Assembly (NCBI GenBank): GCA_029863245.1
Contig: JAOTVV010000021.1
Location: 1-51,338, forward strand
Direction: 5' to 3'
Origin: Gemmatimonadota bacterium
Lineage (GTDB): Bacteria > Gemmatimonadota > Gemmatimonadetes > Gemmatimonadales > GWC2-71-9
Length of the DNA: 51,338 nt
The notes beneath the pieces were generated by a model that made no database searches, had not been told where the DNA came from, and worked only from the letters and a program-made list of their open reading frames with translations. A program made the translations under genes and the position numbers. The stretch's first letter is position 1. Each line of letters opens with the position of its first letter. This document shows positions 14,130 to 23,457 of this stretch, piece after piece.

Positions 14130-16931
14130 TCAGCTCACGAGCGACGGGGTGATGCCAAGGGCATCGCGCAGGTAGTGGCCGGTGGGGGTTTCGGTGCCCG
14201 CAACCTCTTCGGGCGTCCCGGCGGCGATGATGCGCCCCCCTGCGTCACCGCCCTCGGGACCAAGGTCGATCACCCAGTCCGCGCGCTTGACTACATCCAT
14301 GTGGTGTTCGATGACGACCACCGTGTGGCCGGCGTCGACCAACCGATCGAGCACCTTGATCAGCGTGCGCACGTCGTCGAGGTGAAGGCCGGTCGTGGGC
14401 TCGTCGAGGATGTACAGGCGACGCTCCCGCTTGCGAGCGAGCGTGGCCAGCTGGCGGGCGATCTTGAGCCGTTGCGCCTCGCCGCCGGAGAGCGTCGTTG
14501 CCGGCTGCCCCAGCCTCAAGTAGCCGAGCCCGACCTGCTGAAGGTGCCACAGCGCCTTTCCCAGTCGCTCCTGGTGGCGGAATCGCGTCATGGCCTCGTC
14601 GACCGTCAGGTTTAGCGCGTCGTGGATCGACAGGCCCTTGATGCGGACGTCCAGGACTTCGGGCTCGAACCGCGTGCCTTCACACGCCTCGCACGGGACG
14701 AAGACATCGGCGAGGAACACCATCTCGACCTGAACATGGCCCGCGCCTTCGCACAGGCGGCAGCGCCCCCCTTTCGGGGCGTTGAAGCTGAAGGTGGTGG
14801 CCGTGAAGCCACGAGCCTGGGCCAGTGGCTGCGCCGCGAAGACGTCGCGGATCTCGTCGAATGCCCGCACGTAGGTGATCGGGTTGGATCGCGGCGTCCG
14901 ACCGATCGGTGACTGGTCGATCATGACCACGTCGCCCAGGCTTTCCCACCCGGATAGCTCGTCCACCGCACCCACGGGTTCGCCCAGGTGTTCCTTGGCT
15001 CCGTGCGACCCTCGAAGCCGCGCCGCCAGTTGCCGGTACAGGACGTCATGCACGAGCGTGGACTTCCCGGACCCGGATACGCCGGTCACTGCCGTGAGTA
15101 CGCCGAGGGGCACCACGACGTCGACGCCGGCGAGGTTGTGGCATCGCGCCCCCCGAATCGCGAGGTGTCGGGACGAGGGTCGGCGGGCGCTCGGAATGGG
15201 GATTGAGCGCTCCCCGCTCAGGTACTGGCCGGTGAGGGTACGGTGGTCGCTCGCCCCGTCCACCGGTCCCGCATACACCAACTCCCCACCCCGTTCACCG
15301 CTCCCGGGACCCAGCTCGATCATGTGATCGGCCGCCCGGATCGTGGCCAGATCGTGCTCCACGACCACCACCGTGTTGCCTTCATGTCGCAGGCGGTGAA
15401 GCAGAGAGAGGAGGCGGTGGATATCGCGCGGGTGGAGACCGATCGAGGGCTCGTCGAGCACGTACATGGTGTCGACGAGGCGCGATCCCAGCGCGTTGGC
15501 CAGCGAGATCCGCTGCGCCTCGCCCCCCGACAGTGTGCGTGTCTGGCGGTCGAGCGAGAGGTACCCGAGACCCACGTCGCGCAGGAAGTGGACCCGATCG
15601 TGGAGCTCGCGCAGGATGGTGGCGGCCACCGCCGCTTCATATGCGGTGGACTCGAGTGTCTCGAGCCAGCCGGCGAGGCCATCGGCCGTGAGGCGTGCGA
15701 TGTCCCCGATCGAGACCCCGGCGATGCGCACGGCGAGAGCCTCGGGGCGAAGTCTCGCGCCGTGGCAGTCCGGGCACCGCTTGGCGAGCTGGTACTGACG
15801 GAGGAACACGCGGATGTACTGCTTGTACCGCTTCCGCTCGAGGGCGCGGAGGAACGGAAAGATGCCCTGGAATCGACCGGTCGCATTATGCAGCAGATAC
15901 CGCCGGTCGGCCTTCGTGAGCGAGCTCCAGGGGGCGTCGTAGTCGATCTCACGGGACTCGGCCGTCTGTTTGAGCAGGCGCCGGCGCCGGGTGTATCGCG
16001 GCTTGGTCCACGGATCGATCGCGCCATCCTCGAGCGAGCGCTCGGGATCGGGCACGATGAGCGACTCGTCGTACTCGAGGACGGCACCGAAGCCGTTGCA
16101 TCCCGGGCAGGCGCCCCGCGGGTTGTTGAACGAAAACAGCGCAGGGGAGAGCGGCACGGTCGGGGTATCGCACGCCACGCATTGGGGGTGCTGCGAGAAG
16201 CGCATGACCGTGGCGCTGCCGTGCACTTCGGCACGCCCTTCCCCTTCCGCAAAGGCGATCGCTATCGAGTCGGCCAGGCGCCCGCGACCGGACGACGTCA
16301 CCGCAATGCGGTCCACGACCACGAGGCAGGGCATGCGATCCAGCCGCACATTATCGGGCAGCGTTTCGAGTTGGTGCACTTGGCCCTCTACCATGACCCG
16401 GACGAAGCCCATGGCACGGAGGTTCTCGAGCACGAGCGCATGACTGGGGCGGCCTGCGATCGGGAGCGGGAAACAGATGAGCACACGACCGTCCGGCGGG
16501 CGTTCGAGCAGCCGACTCGCCGCCGTGGAGGGCGAATCCACCGTGACGGGCTCGCCGCATACGTGGCACATCTGCCGGCCAATACGGGCCCACAGCAGGC
16601 GGAGATAGTCGGCGATCTCGGTTGCCGTCCCGACGGTGGATCGACTGGAGGTCGTGGGGTTCTTCTGTTCGATCGCCACGGCCGGCGCGACCCCGTCGAT
16701 CCGGTCCACCACCGGCTTGGGCATCCGGTCGAGGAACTGCTTGGCATAGGTGGACAGGGACTCGATATACCGCCGCTGCCCTTCGGCATAGAGGGTGTCG
16801 AAAGCCAGCGAGCTCTTGCCCGATCCGGACGGACCCGTGATGACCGTCAACGCTCTGTGGGGAATCTCCAGCGAAATCCCCTTCAGGTTGTGCTGGTGCG
16901 CTCCCTGGATGACGATCCGATCGGCGGGCAT
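14130..16931 (-). CDS. uvrA: Excinuclease ABC subunit A
   Basis: The 933-residue damage-recognition ATPase of nucleotide excision repair. The start MPADRIVIQGAHQHNLKGIS matches the family's N-terminus; the frame is open further upstream but unrelated. Both ABC modules are complete: Walker A GPSGSGKSS (33-41) and GVSGSGKST, signatures LSGGEAQRI and LSGGEAQRL, Walker B VLDEPSIGL and ILDEPTTGL. The zinc modules are CVAC with CPGC around FSFNNPRGA, and CRLC with CEAC. A further CHVC pair begins the UvrB-binding region. The first P-loop has Pro where GLSGSGKS is usual, and EQKNPTTSSRSTVGT differs slightly from the common DQK/SRNPRSTVGT motif, so it may belong to a divergent branch. uvrB and uvrC are not in the window. 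It is divergent from the YbhN-like gene. No SOS box was seen. Confidence 0.96.
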   Translation of the reverse strand: MPADRIVIQGAHQHNLKGISLEIPHRALTVITGPSGSGKSSLAFDTLYAEGQRRYIESLSTYAKQFLDRMPKPVVDRIDGVAPAVAIEQKNPTTSSRSTVGTATEIADYLRLLWARIGRQMCHVCGEPVTVDSPSTAASRLLERPPDGRVLICFPLPIAGRPSHALVLENLRAMGFVRVMVEGQVHQLETLPDNVRLDRMPCLVVVDRIAVTSSGRGRLADSIAIAFAEGEGRAEVHGSATVMRFSQHPQCVACDTPTVPLSPALFSFNNPRGACPGCNGFGAVLEYDESLIVPDPERSLEDGAIDPWTKPRYTRRRRLLKQTAESREIDYDAPWSSLTKADRRYLLHNATGRFQGIFPFLRALERKRYKQYIRVFLRQYQLAKRCPDCHGARLRPEALAVRIAGVSIGDIARLTADGLAGWLETLESTAYEAAVAATILRELHDRVHFLRDVGLGYLSLDRQTRTLSGGEAQRISLANALGSRLVDTMYVLDEPSIGLHPRDIHRLLSLLHRLRHEGNTVVVVEHDLATIRAADHMIELGPGSGERGGELVYAGPVDGASDHRTLTGQYLSGERSIPIPSARRPSSRHLAIRGARCHNLAGVDVVVPLGVLTAVTGVSGSGKSTLVHDVLYRQLAARLRGSHGAKEHLGEPVGAVDELSGWESLGDVVMIDQSPIGRTPRSNPITYVRAFDEIRDVFAAQPLAQARGFTATTFSFNAPKGGRCRLCEGAGHVQVEMVFLADVFVPCEACEGTRFEPEVLDVRIKGLSIHDALNLTVDEAMTRFRHQERLGKALWHLQQVGLGYLRLGQPATTLSGGEAQRLKIARQLATLARKRERRLYILDEPTTGLHLDDVRTLIKVLDRLVDAGHTVVVIEHHMDVVKRADWVIDLGPEGGDAGGRIIAAGTPEEVAGTETPTGHYLRDALGITPSLVS

Positions 16932-16938
16932 GGCCCGA

Positions 16939-16968
16939 AGCTTAGCCGGATCCCGCGGCCCGCTACAA
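16939..16968 (-). promoter_or_regulatory. Candidate promoter of uvrA (leaderless type)
   Basis: On the minus strand TTGTAG and TAAGCT are 18 bases apart. The -10 hexamer fits TANNNT and ends seven bases before the uvrA ATG, where no Shine-Dalgarno is present. The transcript would start at or next to the start codon. Confidence 0.4.
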
Positions 16969-16977
16969 GCGCCGGCG

Positions 16978-17007
16978 TTGACGACCGGTGACGACAGACG
17001 ATAGCTT
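16978..17007 (+). promoter_or_regulatory. Candidate promoter of the YbhN-like gene
   Basis: TTGACG (5 of 6 to consensus), 18 bases, then TAGCTT. The start of transcription would fall only a few bases before the ATG. It is back to back with the uvrA promoter candidate inside an 87-base divergent gap. Confidence 0.45.
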
Positions 17008-17018
17008 GGCTTCCTGCC

Positions 17019-18140
17019 ATGGTGAATCGCCTCGCCCCACAGCTGCTGCGTCGCGGCGTCGAGCTCTTCGCGCTGATCTCGGTGATCGTGTTCGCGGCGT
17101 TGCTCTTCTACGGCAACAACCTCGAGCAGTTCCTCCGGGCGATGGTCACCCTCCACTGGGAATGGATCCTGGTCGGGTTGGGGCTTGCCTCACTGGACTG
17201 GTTCGGCGGTGGTCTGCGGGTCTACGTGCTGGCGCGGCACGTGCATCCGGAGACGTCGTTCAAAGGCGCCGTGCTGTCGGCGGGACTCAACTTCTGGGGG
17301 ACGCTGATCACGCCGACGCAGGCGGGCGGTGGGCCACTCGGAGTCTACGTGCTGCACCGGTACGGCACGCCGGTCCCGGTGGCGATGGTAGCGCTGTTTA
17401 TGTCCTTCGTCGCAACGATTCTCTTTTTCACCGTCGCCGGTCCGCTCGCCGTGTTCCTCGGTGCCGGCCGATCCCTCGAGCAGCACGGCATCCTCGGCGA
17501 CGCCGTGTCGCTCAACGATCTCTTTCGGCTGAGTCTTGGTGGGTTCATCGCGATGGGCATTGCGATGCTCCTCGTCATGATCTTCCCGGGCACGGCACGC
17601 CGGATCGCGCAGTGGATCCTGAGTCTGTTCGAGCGCCGGGGCCACCCGAAACTCGCAGGATGGGTGACGACGATCAACGAGGGGATCGATCACGCCCATG
17701 AGGCAATGGTGGCGTTCTATCGCGGAAAGGGGTGGCTGTGGCTCGGCGCGGCGATCCTGCTCACGGGCGCCGCGATGGCCAACAAGTTGCTATCCGGCTA
17801 CGTCGTGCTCCGCGCCCTCGGGATCCACGCCCCACTCGTGGATGTGTTGCTCTTGCAGACGCTGATCGTGTTTCTGCTGTATTTCGCGCCCACCCCGGGA
17901 GGGTCCGGCCTCGCGGAGGTGCTTTCGGCCGCCGTGATGTCGATCTACGTACCGCGCGAGTTGACGCCATCGTACGTCTTGCTGTGGAGGATCTTCGTGG
18001 CCTACCTGACGGTGATCGTGGGGTCCGTGGTGTTCTGGCGGTGGCTCAAGCTCTGGGAGCAGCAGGCCAGTAGTGGCGACGGCGGGGGCCAAGGCCCGGC
18101 TGACGCGGTTTCGGTTGCACCACCCTCCGTGGACCACTAG
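17019..18140 (+). CDS. YbhN/AglD-type flippase-like inner-membrane protein (LPG synthase TM family)
   Basis: A 373-residue polytopic protein. Hydrophobic segments begin at about residues 13 (LFALISVIVFAALLFY), 44, 90, 120, 165, 235, 270 and 315, giving roughly eight helices. The family hallmarks are a first luminal segment with RVYVLARHV, the LNFWGTLITPTQAGGGPLGVYVL block near residue 90 (the conserved 'P.raGe' analogue) and YFAPTPGGSGLAEV near 290. Relatives include E. coli YbhN, archaeal AglD and the membrane half of MprF. Most are thought to move or modify lipids, but no activity can be given here. The soluble C-terminal tail is short. It lies upstream of the FHA/PP2C genes with a 40-base gap, so they may be co-transcribed. 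Confidence 0.85.
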   Translation: MVNRLAPQLLRRGVELFALISVIVFAALLFYGNNLEQFLRAMVTLHWEWILVGLGLASLDWFGGGLRVYVLARHVHPETSFKGAVLSAGLNFWGTLITPTQAGGGPLGVYVLHRYGTPVPVAMVALFMSFVATILFFTVAGPLAVFLGAGRSLEQHGILGDAVSLNDLFRLSLGGFIAMGIAMLLVMIFPGTARRIAQWILSLFERRGHPKLAGWVTTINEGIDHAHEAMVAFYRGKGWLWLGAAILLTGAAMANKLLSGYVVLRALGIHAPLVDVLLLQTLIVFLLYFAPTPGGSGLAEVLSAAVMSIYVPRELTPSYVLLWRIFVAYLTVIVGSVVFWRWLKLWEQQASSGDGGGQGPADAVSVAPPSVDH

Positions 18141-18180
18141 CTTTTCACAATTCTTCCCGAATAGTGATGGATCGCAGGCG

Positions 18181-19473
18181 ATGGCATATCTGGCAGTGCG
18201 TGGCCGAAGGATTCCCGTTCCCGTCGGAGAGATGGTGATCGGGAGCGATGCGGCCGCACATCTCGTGCTTGCCGGTGCGGATGTGGCCGGACGGCACGCG
18301 ATCGTCCAGGGAACGCCGGATGGCCAGGCCGCCATTCGTCTCGCCGGGGGGAATGTTGAGGTGCGGGTGAACGGGGTGCGGTTGGGTCCGCAGCCGATTC
18401 CGCTGCTGCACGGTGACAAGGTGGAGATCGGCGGGACCGAATTGCTGTTCGTCGACGAGCGGCGCAGCGGGAGCACCCAGTACATGCAGGCGGTGGACCC
18501 GTCACTCTTCGAGAAGGGAAAGCCCACGGGCCGATCCGTCCCGGGAGGCACCGGAGGCAGCCTGGTATCGCTCACCGACGGTCGCGAGTACATCTTGGGT
18601 GACCGATCGGTCGTGATCGGTCGCGAGGCCGGGTGTGATGTGGTGCTGGCCTCCTCGAAAGCGTCTCGGCGGCATGCCGAGCTGATGGTCTCTGCGAGGG
18701 GGTACGTGCTCGTGGACAGCAGCACCAACGGCACCTTCGTCAACGGCGAGCGCGTGCACGGGGAGCATCTCTTGGCGCGTGGTGACGTGATCCGTATTGG
18801 GGACGACGAGTTCCGCTTTCATGCGGACGTTCCGAAGCCTGTCCCGACGCTCGTGGCGAGTGGGCCGCCGACACCGCCGGTTGCTGCGGCGCCCCCCCAG
18901 CCCAAGCCACCATCGAAGCCAGTGGCCGCACCGAAGCCTCCACCGGGCGCTGCCGAGCGTCTGAGTCACACGCTGCACGGGTTGCCTGCCGTTCCACGAC
19001 CGGTGACCCCTGTGCCGAAACCTCCGCCGCCGGCGGTAACACCACCGGTGGCGCAACCAGCGGCCGCCGCGCCGAAGCCATTGGCCGACGCGCTCGCATA
19101 CTTGATCGTTCGCAAGGGACCACTCAAGGGGCAGCGGCTTCCGATCAAGGTCCCAATCGTCAATATCGGCCGGGCCGACTACAACGACATCGTCTTGTCA
19201 GACGACAGCGTCTCGACGACACACGCCAAGATCCAGCGCCGCGAAGGCATCTGGGTATTGGTGGATCTGGACTCGACAAACGGCACGCTGGTCGACGGTG
19301 AGCGCGTGTCGGGTGAGGTCCCACTGGCACCCGGTGCGCTAGTGCGAATCGGCCAAGTGCAGACGATCTTCGAGCCGACCGACGATACCGTCGATCCCAA
19401 GAAGGGCAGCTCGACCCGGCTCATGGGCGCGATCCGTGTGCCCGACCCTCCACCCGACAAGCCGCGGACGTAG
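18181..19473 (+). CDS. Triple FHA-domain protein
   Basis: A 430-residue cytoplasmic protein with three forkhead-associated phosphothreonine-binding modules. Module 1 (about 1-95) is degenerate: VIGSDAAAHLVLAG, then GRHAIV. Module 2 (about 120-215) is canonical: VIGREAGCDVVL, SSKASRRHAEL and DSSTNGTFVNG. A Pro/Ala/Lys linker follows (roughly 220-295, PPQPKPPSKPVAAPKPPPG). Module 3 (about 300-405) has NIGRADYNDIVLSDDSVS, THAKI and DLDSTNGTLVDG. The linker and the paired good modules suggest a scaffold bridging phosphorylated partners. The PP2C phosphatase gene begins two bases after its stop, so the two are almost surely translated from one message. No Ser/Thr kinase gene is in the window. The ATG chosen lacks a strong ribosome site. 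Confidence 0.9.
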   Translation: MAYLAVRGRRIPVPVGEMVIGSDAAAHLVLAGADVAGRHAIVQGTPDGQAAIRLAGGNVEVRVNGVRLGPQPIPLLHGDKVEIGGTELLFVDERRSGSTQYMQAVDPSLFEKGKPTGRSVPGGTGGSLVSLTDGREYILGDRSVVIGREAGCDVVLASSKASRRHAELMVSARGYVLVDSSTNGTFVNGERVHGEHLLARGDVIRIGDDEFRFHADVPKPVPTLVASGPPTPPVAAAPPQPKPPSKPVAAPKPPPGAAERLSHTLHGLPAVPRPVTPVPKPPPPAVTPPVAQPAAAAPKPLADALAYLIVRKGPLKGQRLPIKVPIVNIGRADYNDIVLSDDSVSTTHAKIQRREGIWVLVDLDSTNGTLVDGERVSGEVPLAPGALVRIGQVQTIFEPTDDTVDPKKGSSTRLMGAIRVPDPPPDKPRT

Positions 19474-19474
19474 C

Positions 19475-20239
19475 GTGACGCGTACTGTGCGATTCACCTG
19501 TGCGGGCCGAACCGACGTCGGCATCGTCCGAGCGGGAAACGAGGACGCGTTCCTGATGATCCCCGACGCGGGTGTGTTCATCGTCGCGGATGGAATGGGC
19601 GGGCACGCCGCCGGCGAGGTGGCGAGCGAGATGGCGGTAACGATCGTCAGCCGCGCGCTGCAGCAGGTGGTGGGACGGTCGGACGCCGACGCGGCAGAGA
19701 TCATTCGCCGGTCGCTGGTCGAAGCCAACGCGGAGATCTTCAAGCGCACCCTGGTCGAACAGGACAAGCGTGGGATGGGCACGACGGCCACCGCCATGGT
19801 GATCAATGGCGAGCGGTACATGGTGGGTCAGGTGGGCGACAGCCGTGCGTACGTCTTGCGCGATGGCCAGTTGCTGCAGATCACCAAGGATCACTCGTAC
19901 GTGCAGGAGCAGGTGGATGCCGGGTACCTGACCCTCGAGCAGGCGCGCACGCATCCCTACTCCAACGTCATCACGCGCTGCGTCGGGGCCAATGCCGATG
20001 TCGCACCGGATGTCTACGGCGGCACCCTCCATCCCGGTGACGTGTTTCTGCTGGCATCCGATGGGCTCACCGGCATGCTCGAGGATTACGATCTGCACTC
20101 CATTCTGAGCTCGGACCGCACGGTGGGCGAGTTCGTCGACTCGCTCATTGCCGAAGCCAATCGACGTGGCGGCCTCGACAACATCACCGTCATCGTCATA
20201 CGGGTCGACGCCGTCGAGCATTCCTCCTCGACAGAGTGA
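19475..20239 (+). CDS. PP2C-family serine/threonine protein phosphatase
   Basis: A 254-residue metal-dependent phosphatase of the bacterial PrpC/Stp type. The GTG start lies one base past the FHA stop codon. The metal-binding and PPM motifs are complete: GIVRAGNEDAFL, VADGMGGHAAGE, GTTATAMVI, GQVGDSRAYVL with ITKDHSYV, LLASDGLTGML and GGLDNITVIV. It is soluble with no extra domain. It would reverse Ser/Thr phosphorylation that the adjoining FHA protein reads. The GTG start of a small frame overlaps its stop codon (GTGA). Confidence 0.94.
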   Translation: MTRTVRFTCAGRTDVGIVRAGNEDAFLMIPDAGVFIVADGMGGHAAGEVASEMAVTIVSRALQQVVGRSDADAAEIIRRSLVEANAEIFKRTLVEQDKRGMGTTATAMVINGERYMVGQVGDSRAYVLRDGQLLQITKDHSYVQEQVDAGYLTLEQARTHPYSNVITRCVGANADVAPDVYGGTLHPGDVFLLASDGLTGMLEDYDLHSILSSDRTVGEFVDSLIAEANRRGGLDNITVIVIRVDAVEHSSSTE

Positions 20240-20445
20240 CCCCCGGCCCGAATCCGCACGCCCTCGGCCGGGTGGCGGCCAACCACCTCGGACCGCTCCT
20301 CTACGCTCTGGAGACGTGCGCCCTCACCATGGAGCAGGCGGGCCGACAGGAGGAGGCAGGGTACTACCGGGCCCTCGCTAGCCGGTTGGCAGAGGCCGGT
20401 GGCTCTCCCCAGCAGGCCTCGACGGAGCCTCCCGCAGGGAATTAG
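20236..20445 (+). CDS. Small hypothetical protein coupled to the PP2C gene
   Basis: A 69-residue frame that begins with GTG overlapping the phosphatase stop by four bases, the coupling style used throughout this genome. It is Ala/Gly/Glu-rich and predicted helical (GPLLYALETCALTMEQA, YYRALASRLAEAGG), with a short Pro-rich tail. Its stop overlaps the stop of the converging HD-domain gene. Position and helical pattern favour a real gene, but I recognise no family. Confidence 0.5.
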   Translation: MTPGPNPHALGRVAANHLGPLLYALETCALTMEQAGRQEEAGYYRALASRLAEAGGSPQQASTEPPAGN

Positions 20446-21734
20446 CCGGTCGGCGCCAACGGCCTTCCGGCCTCGAGGTCGGCGTGCATCTGGGTGCCCG
20501 TGCGCTCCGCGAGCGCGAGGATGGGTGCCGAATTCATTCGAACCGGTTCGCCGACGAACACCCGGAGCCGGCGTGCCTGCGTGTGAAGCTCCTCGGCGAT
20601 CCCGTGAATGCCGAGGAGTTCGGCGCGATCTTCCGCCCCGATCTGCTCGGTCCCGCCGTCCCGCATGCGGAGTGGGAGATCCACTGCGAGCATGGCCGGT
20701 TTGGCGGGGAAGTCCAACAACACACTTCCGGGGCGCATGCCCAGCTCTGTCGCCAGGCGATCCTCGACGATTGTCAGGAGGTCGGGATCGCGGGCCATCC
20801 AGTCGTCTCCGCCCGACGGCAGCTCGCTGGCCCGGATGTCGAGCGCTCGCTTGTACAGTTGCCGCCGCCGCAGCCGGTCGGATAGGTCGGTGTCGGGAAG
20901 TCCCCGCACCGCGTCCATTAGCGTTTCGTCGGTGCTCTCCGCAATCCAGTCGGCGTCGAGGTGGCCGGCGGCCATCGCCGATCGGATGAGCCGCTTGAAC
21001 ATCGCCGTGGCGCTTCGAACTGCGTGGTGCCAGTAGACGTTGCGGTACATCTGGTATTTCGCGAAGAGGAGCGACTCGAGCGCACTCACCCCTTTCTCGT
21101 GTACTCCCACGCGCCGATTGCCGTCGGGTGTCGACACCAGCGCGATCGAGTGGAGGAGTCGGTCCACATCGACGGTCCCGTAGGGGACACCGCACATCCA
21201 TGCGTCGCGCGTCAGGTACTCGATCTTGTCGAGGTCGAGCGAGCCCGCAATGAGTCCCTGAAGCGGGCTCGGGCTCAGGCCGCGTATGAGCCGCACGAGT
21301 TGGTCCGCGAGACCGGGAATGCCGAACTCCGCCAGGGCGGCGCGCAGCTCAGGGTGGGCGAAATGGCGCGCCGCGAGGGTCTCGTGCGATTGGAGACCGG
21401 CCTCTTCTAGAGCGTGCGAAAATGGGTAGTGGCCGACGTCGTGCAGAAGTGCGGCGAGGGGAATGGTGGCGACCTCGTCACCGTCGAGGTCGCCGAGCTC
21501 CCCATGCTCGGCAAGATGTCCGAGCGCACGCCGGGCGAGGTGGTACGTGCCGAGGGCATGCTCGAACCGGGAGTGGGTTGCACCGGGGTAGACCAGGTAG
21601 GCGTGTCCCAACTGGCGCACGTAGCGCAACCGCTGCGCCGGGGCGCTGTCGACCACGTGGAGGCTTCGCGCGTCGATCTGGATGTTGTTCCAGACCGGGT
21701 CGCGGACGACCTCGAAATCGCCGGCCAGGGCCAT
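20442..21734 (-). CDS. HD-domain phosphohydrolase (YwfO/SAMHD1-like)
   Basis: A 430-residue metal-dependent phosphohydrolase. The start fits the family: VRDPVWNNIQIDARSLHVVDS is the 'D.iyg.I.l......iidt..fQRL..I.QLG' opening, followed by ATHSRFEHALGTYHLA (first His), LLHDVGHYPFSHALE (HD pair) and LDLDKIEYLTRDA (final Asp). Relatives include B. subtilis YwfO and archaeal or eukaryotic SAMHD1-type dNTP triphosphohydrolases. A nucleotide substrate is likely but not shown. It begins six bases after pckA ends on the same strand, so it is probably co-transcribed. It converges with the PP2C unit with overlapping stop codons. Confidence 0.9.
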   Translation of the reverse strand: MALAGDFEVVRDPVWNNIQIDARSLHVVDSAPAQRLRYVRQLGHAYLVYPGATHSRFEHALGTYHLARRALGHLAEHGELGDLDGDEVATIPLAALLHDVGHYPFSHALEEAGLQSHETLAARHFAHPELRAALAEFGIPGLADQLVRLIRGLSPSPLQGLIAGSLDLDKIEYLTRDAWMCGVPYGTVDVDRLLHSIALVSTPDGNRRVGVHEKGVSALESLLFAKYQMYRNVYWHHAVRSATAMFKRLIRSAMAAGHLDADWIAESTDETLMDAVRGLPDTDLSDRLRRRQLYKRALDIRASELPSGGDDWMARDPDLLTIVEDRLATELGMRPGSVLLDFPAKPAMLAVDLPLRMRDGGTEQIGAEDRAELLGIHGIAEELHTQARRLRVFVGEPVRMNSAPILALAERTGTQMHADLEAGRPLAPTG

Positions 21735-21740
21735 GGTGGC

Positions 21741-23345
21741 CTACGGCGTGCGGGGTGCCGCCGCGCGGACCGCGGGGTCGACCTGGTCTTCGTAGGTCCG
21801 GAAGTTGTCGCGGAACATCTGTGCAAGCTTCGCGGCCTGTCGATCGTACCTCTCAGGATCGCTCCACGTCGAGCGCGGCGTCAGGATCGTCTCAGGCACT
21901 CCGGGCACCGCCAGCGGTACCTTCACCCCGAACACCGGGTCGGTCCTGGTCGGGGCGTCGTTGAGGGTGCCACCCAGGGCGGCACGGACCAGGGCCCGGG
22001 TGAAGGGCAGGTTGATCCGATGGCCTTCGCCGTACGGCCCGCCGGTCCAGCCCGTGTTCACGATCCAGCAACGGGCGCGATGCGTGGCAATTCGCTCGCC
22101 CAGCATTTTCGCGTACACGCCCGGATGCCGTGGTAGAAACGGCGCTCCGAAGCAGGCGCTGAAGGTGGCCTGGGGCTCGGTCACCCCTCGCTCCGTCCCG
22201 GCCACCTTGGCGGTGTAGCCCGACAGGAAGTGAAACATGGCCTGCTCTGGCGTCAGCATGGCCAGGGGAGGCATCACGCCGAAGGCGTCCGCCGTCAGGA
22301 ACACGATGTTGCTCGGGTGACCCGCCCGACCCTCGGGGAGGTGGTTCGGGATGTAGTGGATTGGGTACGAGGCCCTGGTGTTTTCCGTGATGGAGTCGTC
22401 GTTCAAATTCACGCGACGACTCACCGGATCGATCACGACGTTCTCGAGAATGGTGCCGAACATCTGCGTCGTCGCGTGAATTTCGGGCTCGCCATCGACC
22501 GAGAGACGGATGATCTTCGCGTAGCAGCCACCCTCGAAGTTGAACACGCCGTCGGCGCTCCAGCCGTGTTCGTCATCGCCGATGAGCGCCCGCGTCGGGT
22601 CGGCCGAGAGGGTGGTCTTTCCCGTACCCGAGAGCCCGAAGAAGATCGCGACGTCGCCCCCTTCACCGACGTTCGCCGAGCAGTGCATCGGCAGGATACC
22701 GCGTGCCGGGTAGATGAAGTTCAAGATGCTGAACATCGACTTCTTCATCTCGCCGGCGTAGCGGGTGCCTCCGATGAGCACGGTCCGCTCCGAGAAGTTG
22801 ATCACGATGAAGGTGCCGCTTCGGGTGCCGTGCCGTTTGGGATCGGCCTTCATGTCGGGCGCGTGCAGCACGGTGAAGTCGGCGGCAAAGGACGGGAGCT
22901 CGGAGATCTCCGGCCGGAGGAACATGTTGTAGACGAAGAGCGCGTGCCAGGCGTTGGGGGTCACGAACCGCACGGCCATTCGGTGCTTCGGGTCGGCGCC
23001 GGCGAACACATCGCGAACGAAGAGCTCCCGCTGGGCACCGAGGTGATGGATCACGCCTTCGTGCAGCAATCGATAGTGCTCCATCTCCATGGGCTGATTC
23101 ACTTTTCCCCACCAGATCTCGGATTCCGATTCCGGCTCGCGCACCACGAACTTGTCGTTGGGAGACCGGCCCGTGTGCGGTGCGGTGATCGTGATGAACG
23201 GGCCACGAGCCACGATCTGGCCTTCCTGACGGTGGACGGCCGCTTCGTACAACGCCTCGGGGGGGAGATTCCACCGTACGGTCCCGCCAGGCATGAGTCC
23301 CGGGGCGATGGCGGATTCGGAGTCGCGTGGCGTCGGTCCGGTCAT
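21741..23345 (-). CDS. pckA: Phosphoenolpyruvate carboxykinase (ATP)
   Basis: A 534-residue cytosolic enzyme converting oxaloacetate and ATP to PEP, CO2 and ADP at the entry of gluconeogenesis. The length is normal for the ATP-dependent class. Active-site motifs are all present: [11 protein letters not shown] near the N-terminus, [14 protein letters not shown] (metal- and substrate-binding Lys), the kinase-1a P-loop [14 protein letters not shown], and kinase-2 LIGDDEHGW, followed by [10 protein letters not shown]. The start was set at MTGPTPRD because the frame upstream has no PEPCK similarity; the ribosome site is weak. The HD phosphohydrolase gene follows at six bases. Its presence suggests growth on amino acids or organic acids, in line with the many peptidases nearby. 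Confidence 0.97.
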   Translation of the reverse strand: MTGPTPRDSESAIAPGLMPGGTVRWNLPPEALYEAAVHRQEGQIVARGPFITITAPHTGRSPNDKFVVREPESESEIWWGKVNQPMEMEHYRLLHEGVIHHLGAQRELFVRDVFAGADPKHRMAVRFVTPNAWHALFVYNMFLRPEISELPSFAADFTVLHAPDMKADPKRHGTRSGTFIVINFSERTVLIGGTRYAGEMKKSMFSILNFIYPARGILPMHCSANVGEGGDVAIFFGLSGTGKTTLSADPTRALIGDDEHGWSADGVFNFEGGCYAKIIRLSVDGEPEIHATTQMFGTILENVVIDPVSRRVNLNDDSITENTRASYPIHYIPNHLPEGRAGHPSNIVFLTADAFGVMPPLAMLTPEQAMFHFLSGYTAKVAGTERGVTEPQATFSACFGAPFLPRHPGVYAKMLGERIATHRARCWIVNTGWTGGPYGEGHRINLPFTRALVRAALGGTLNDAPTRTDPVFGVKVPLAVPGVPETILTPRSTWSDPERYDRQAAKLAQMFRDNFRTYEDQVDPAVRAAAPRTP

Positions 23346-23457
23346 GGGCTGTTTCCGCGTCGTGTGTGGGTGCGAGCGATCCTGCAAACGCCACGAGACG
23401 ACGCTGGTCGGGCGCAGGCATCCCTCAATTATACACGGAGGCGGGCGGCGATGAGGG

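Noticed and set aside
15243..16991. A 582-codon open frame antisense to uvrA, and many similar long antisense frames
   Set aside because: High-GC coding DNA keeps several frames open. The antisense products are Arg/Gly/His-rich with no family motifs, while the opposite strand encodes complete conserved proteins.
16932..17018. SOS/LexA box between uvrA and the YbhN-like gene
   Set aside because: No CTGT-N8-ACAG or GAAC-N4-GTTC type motif was found in the gap.
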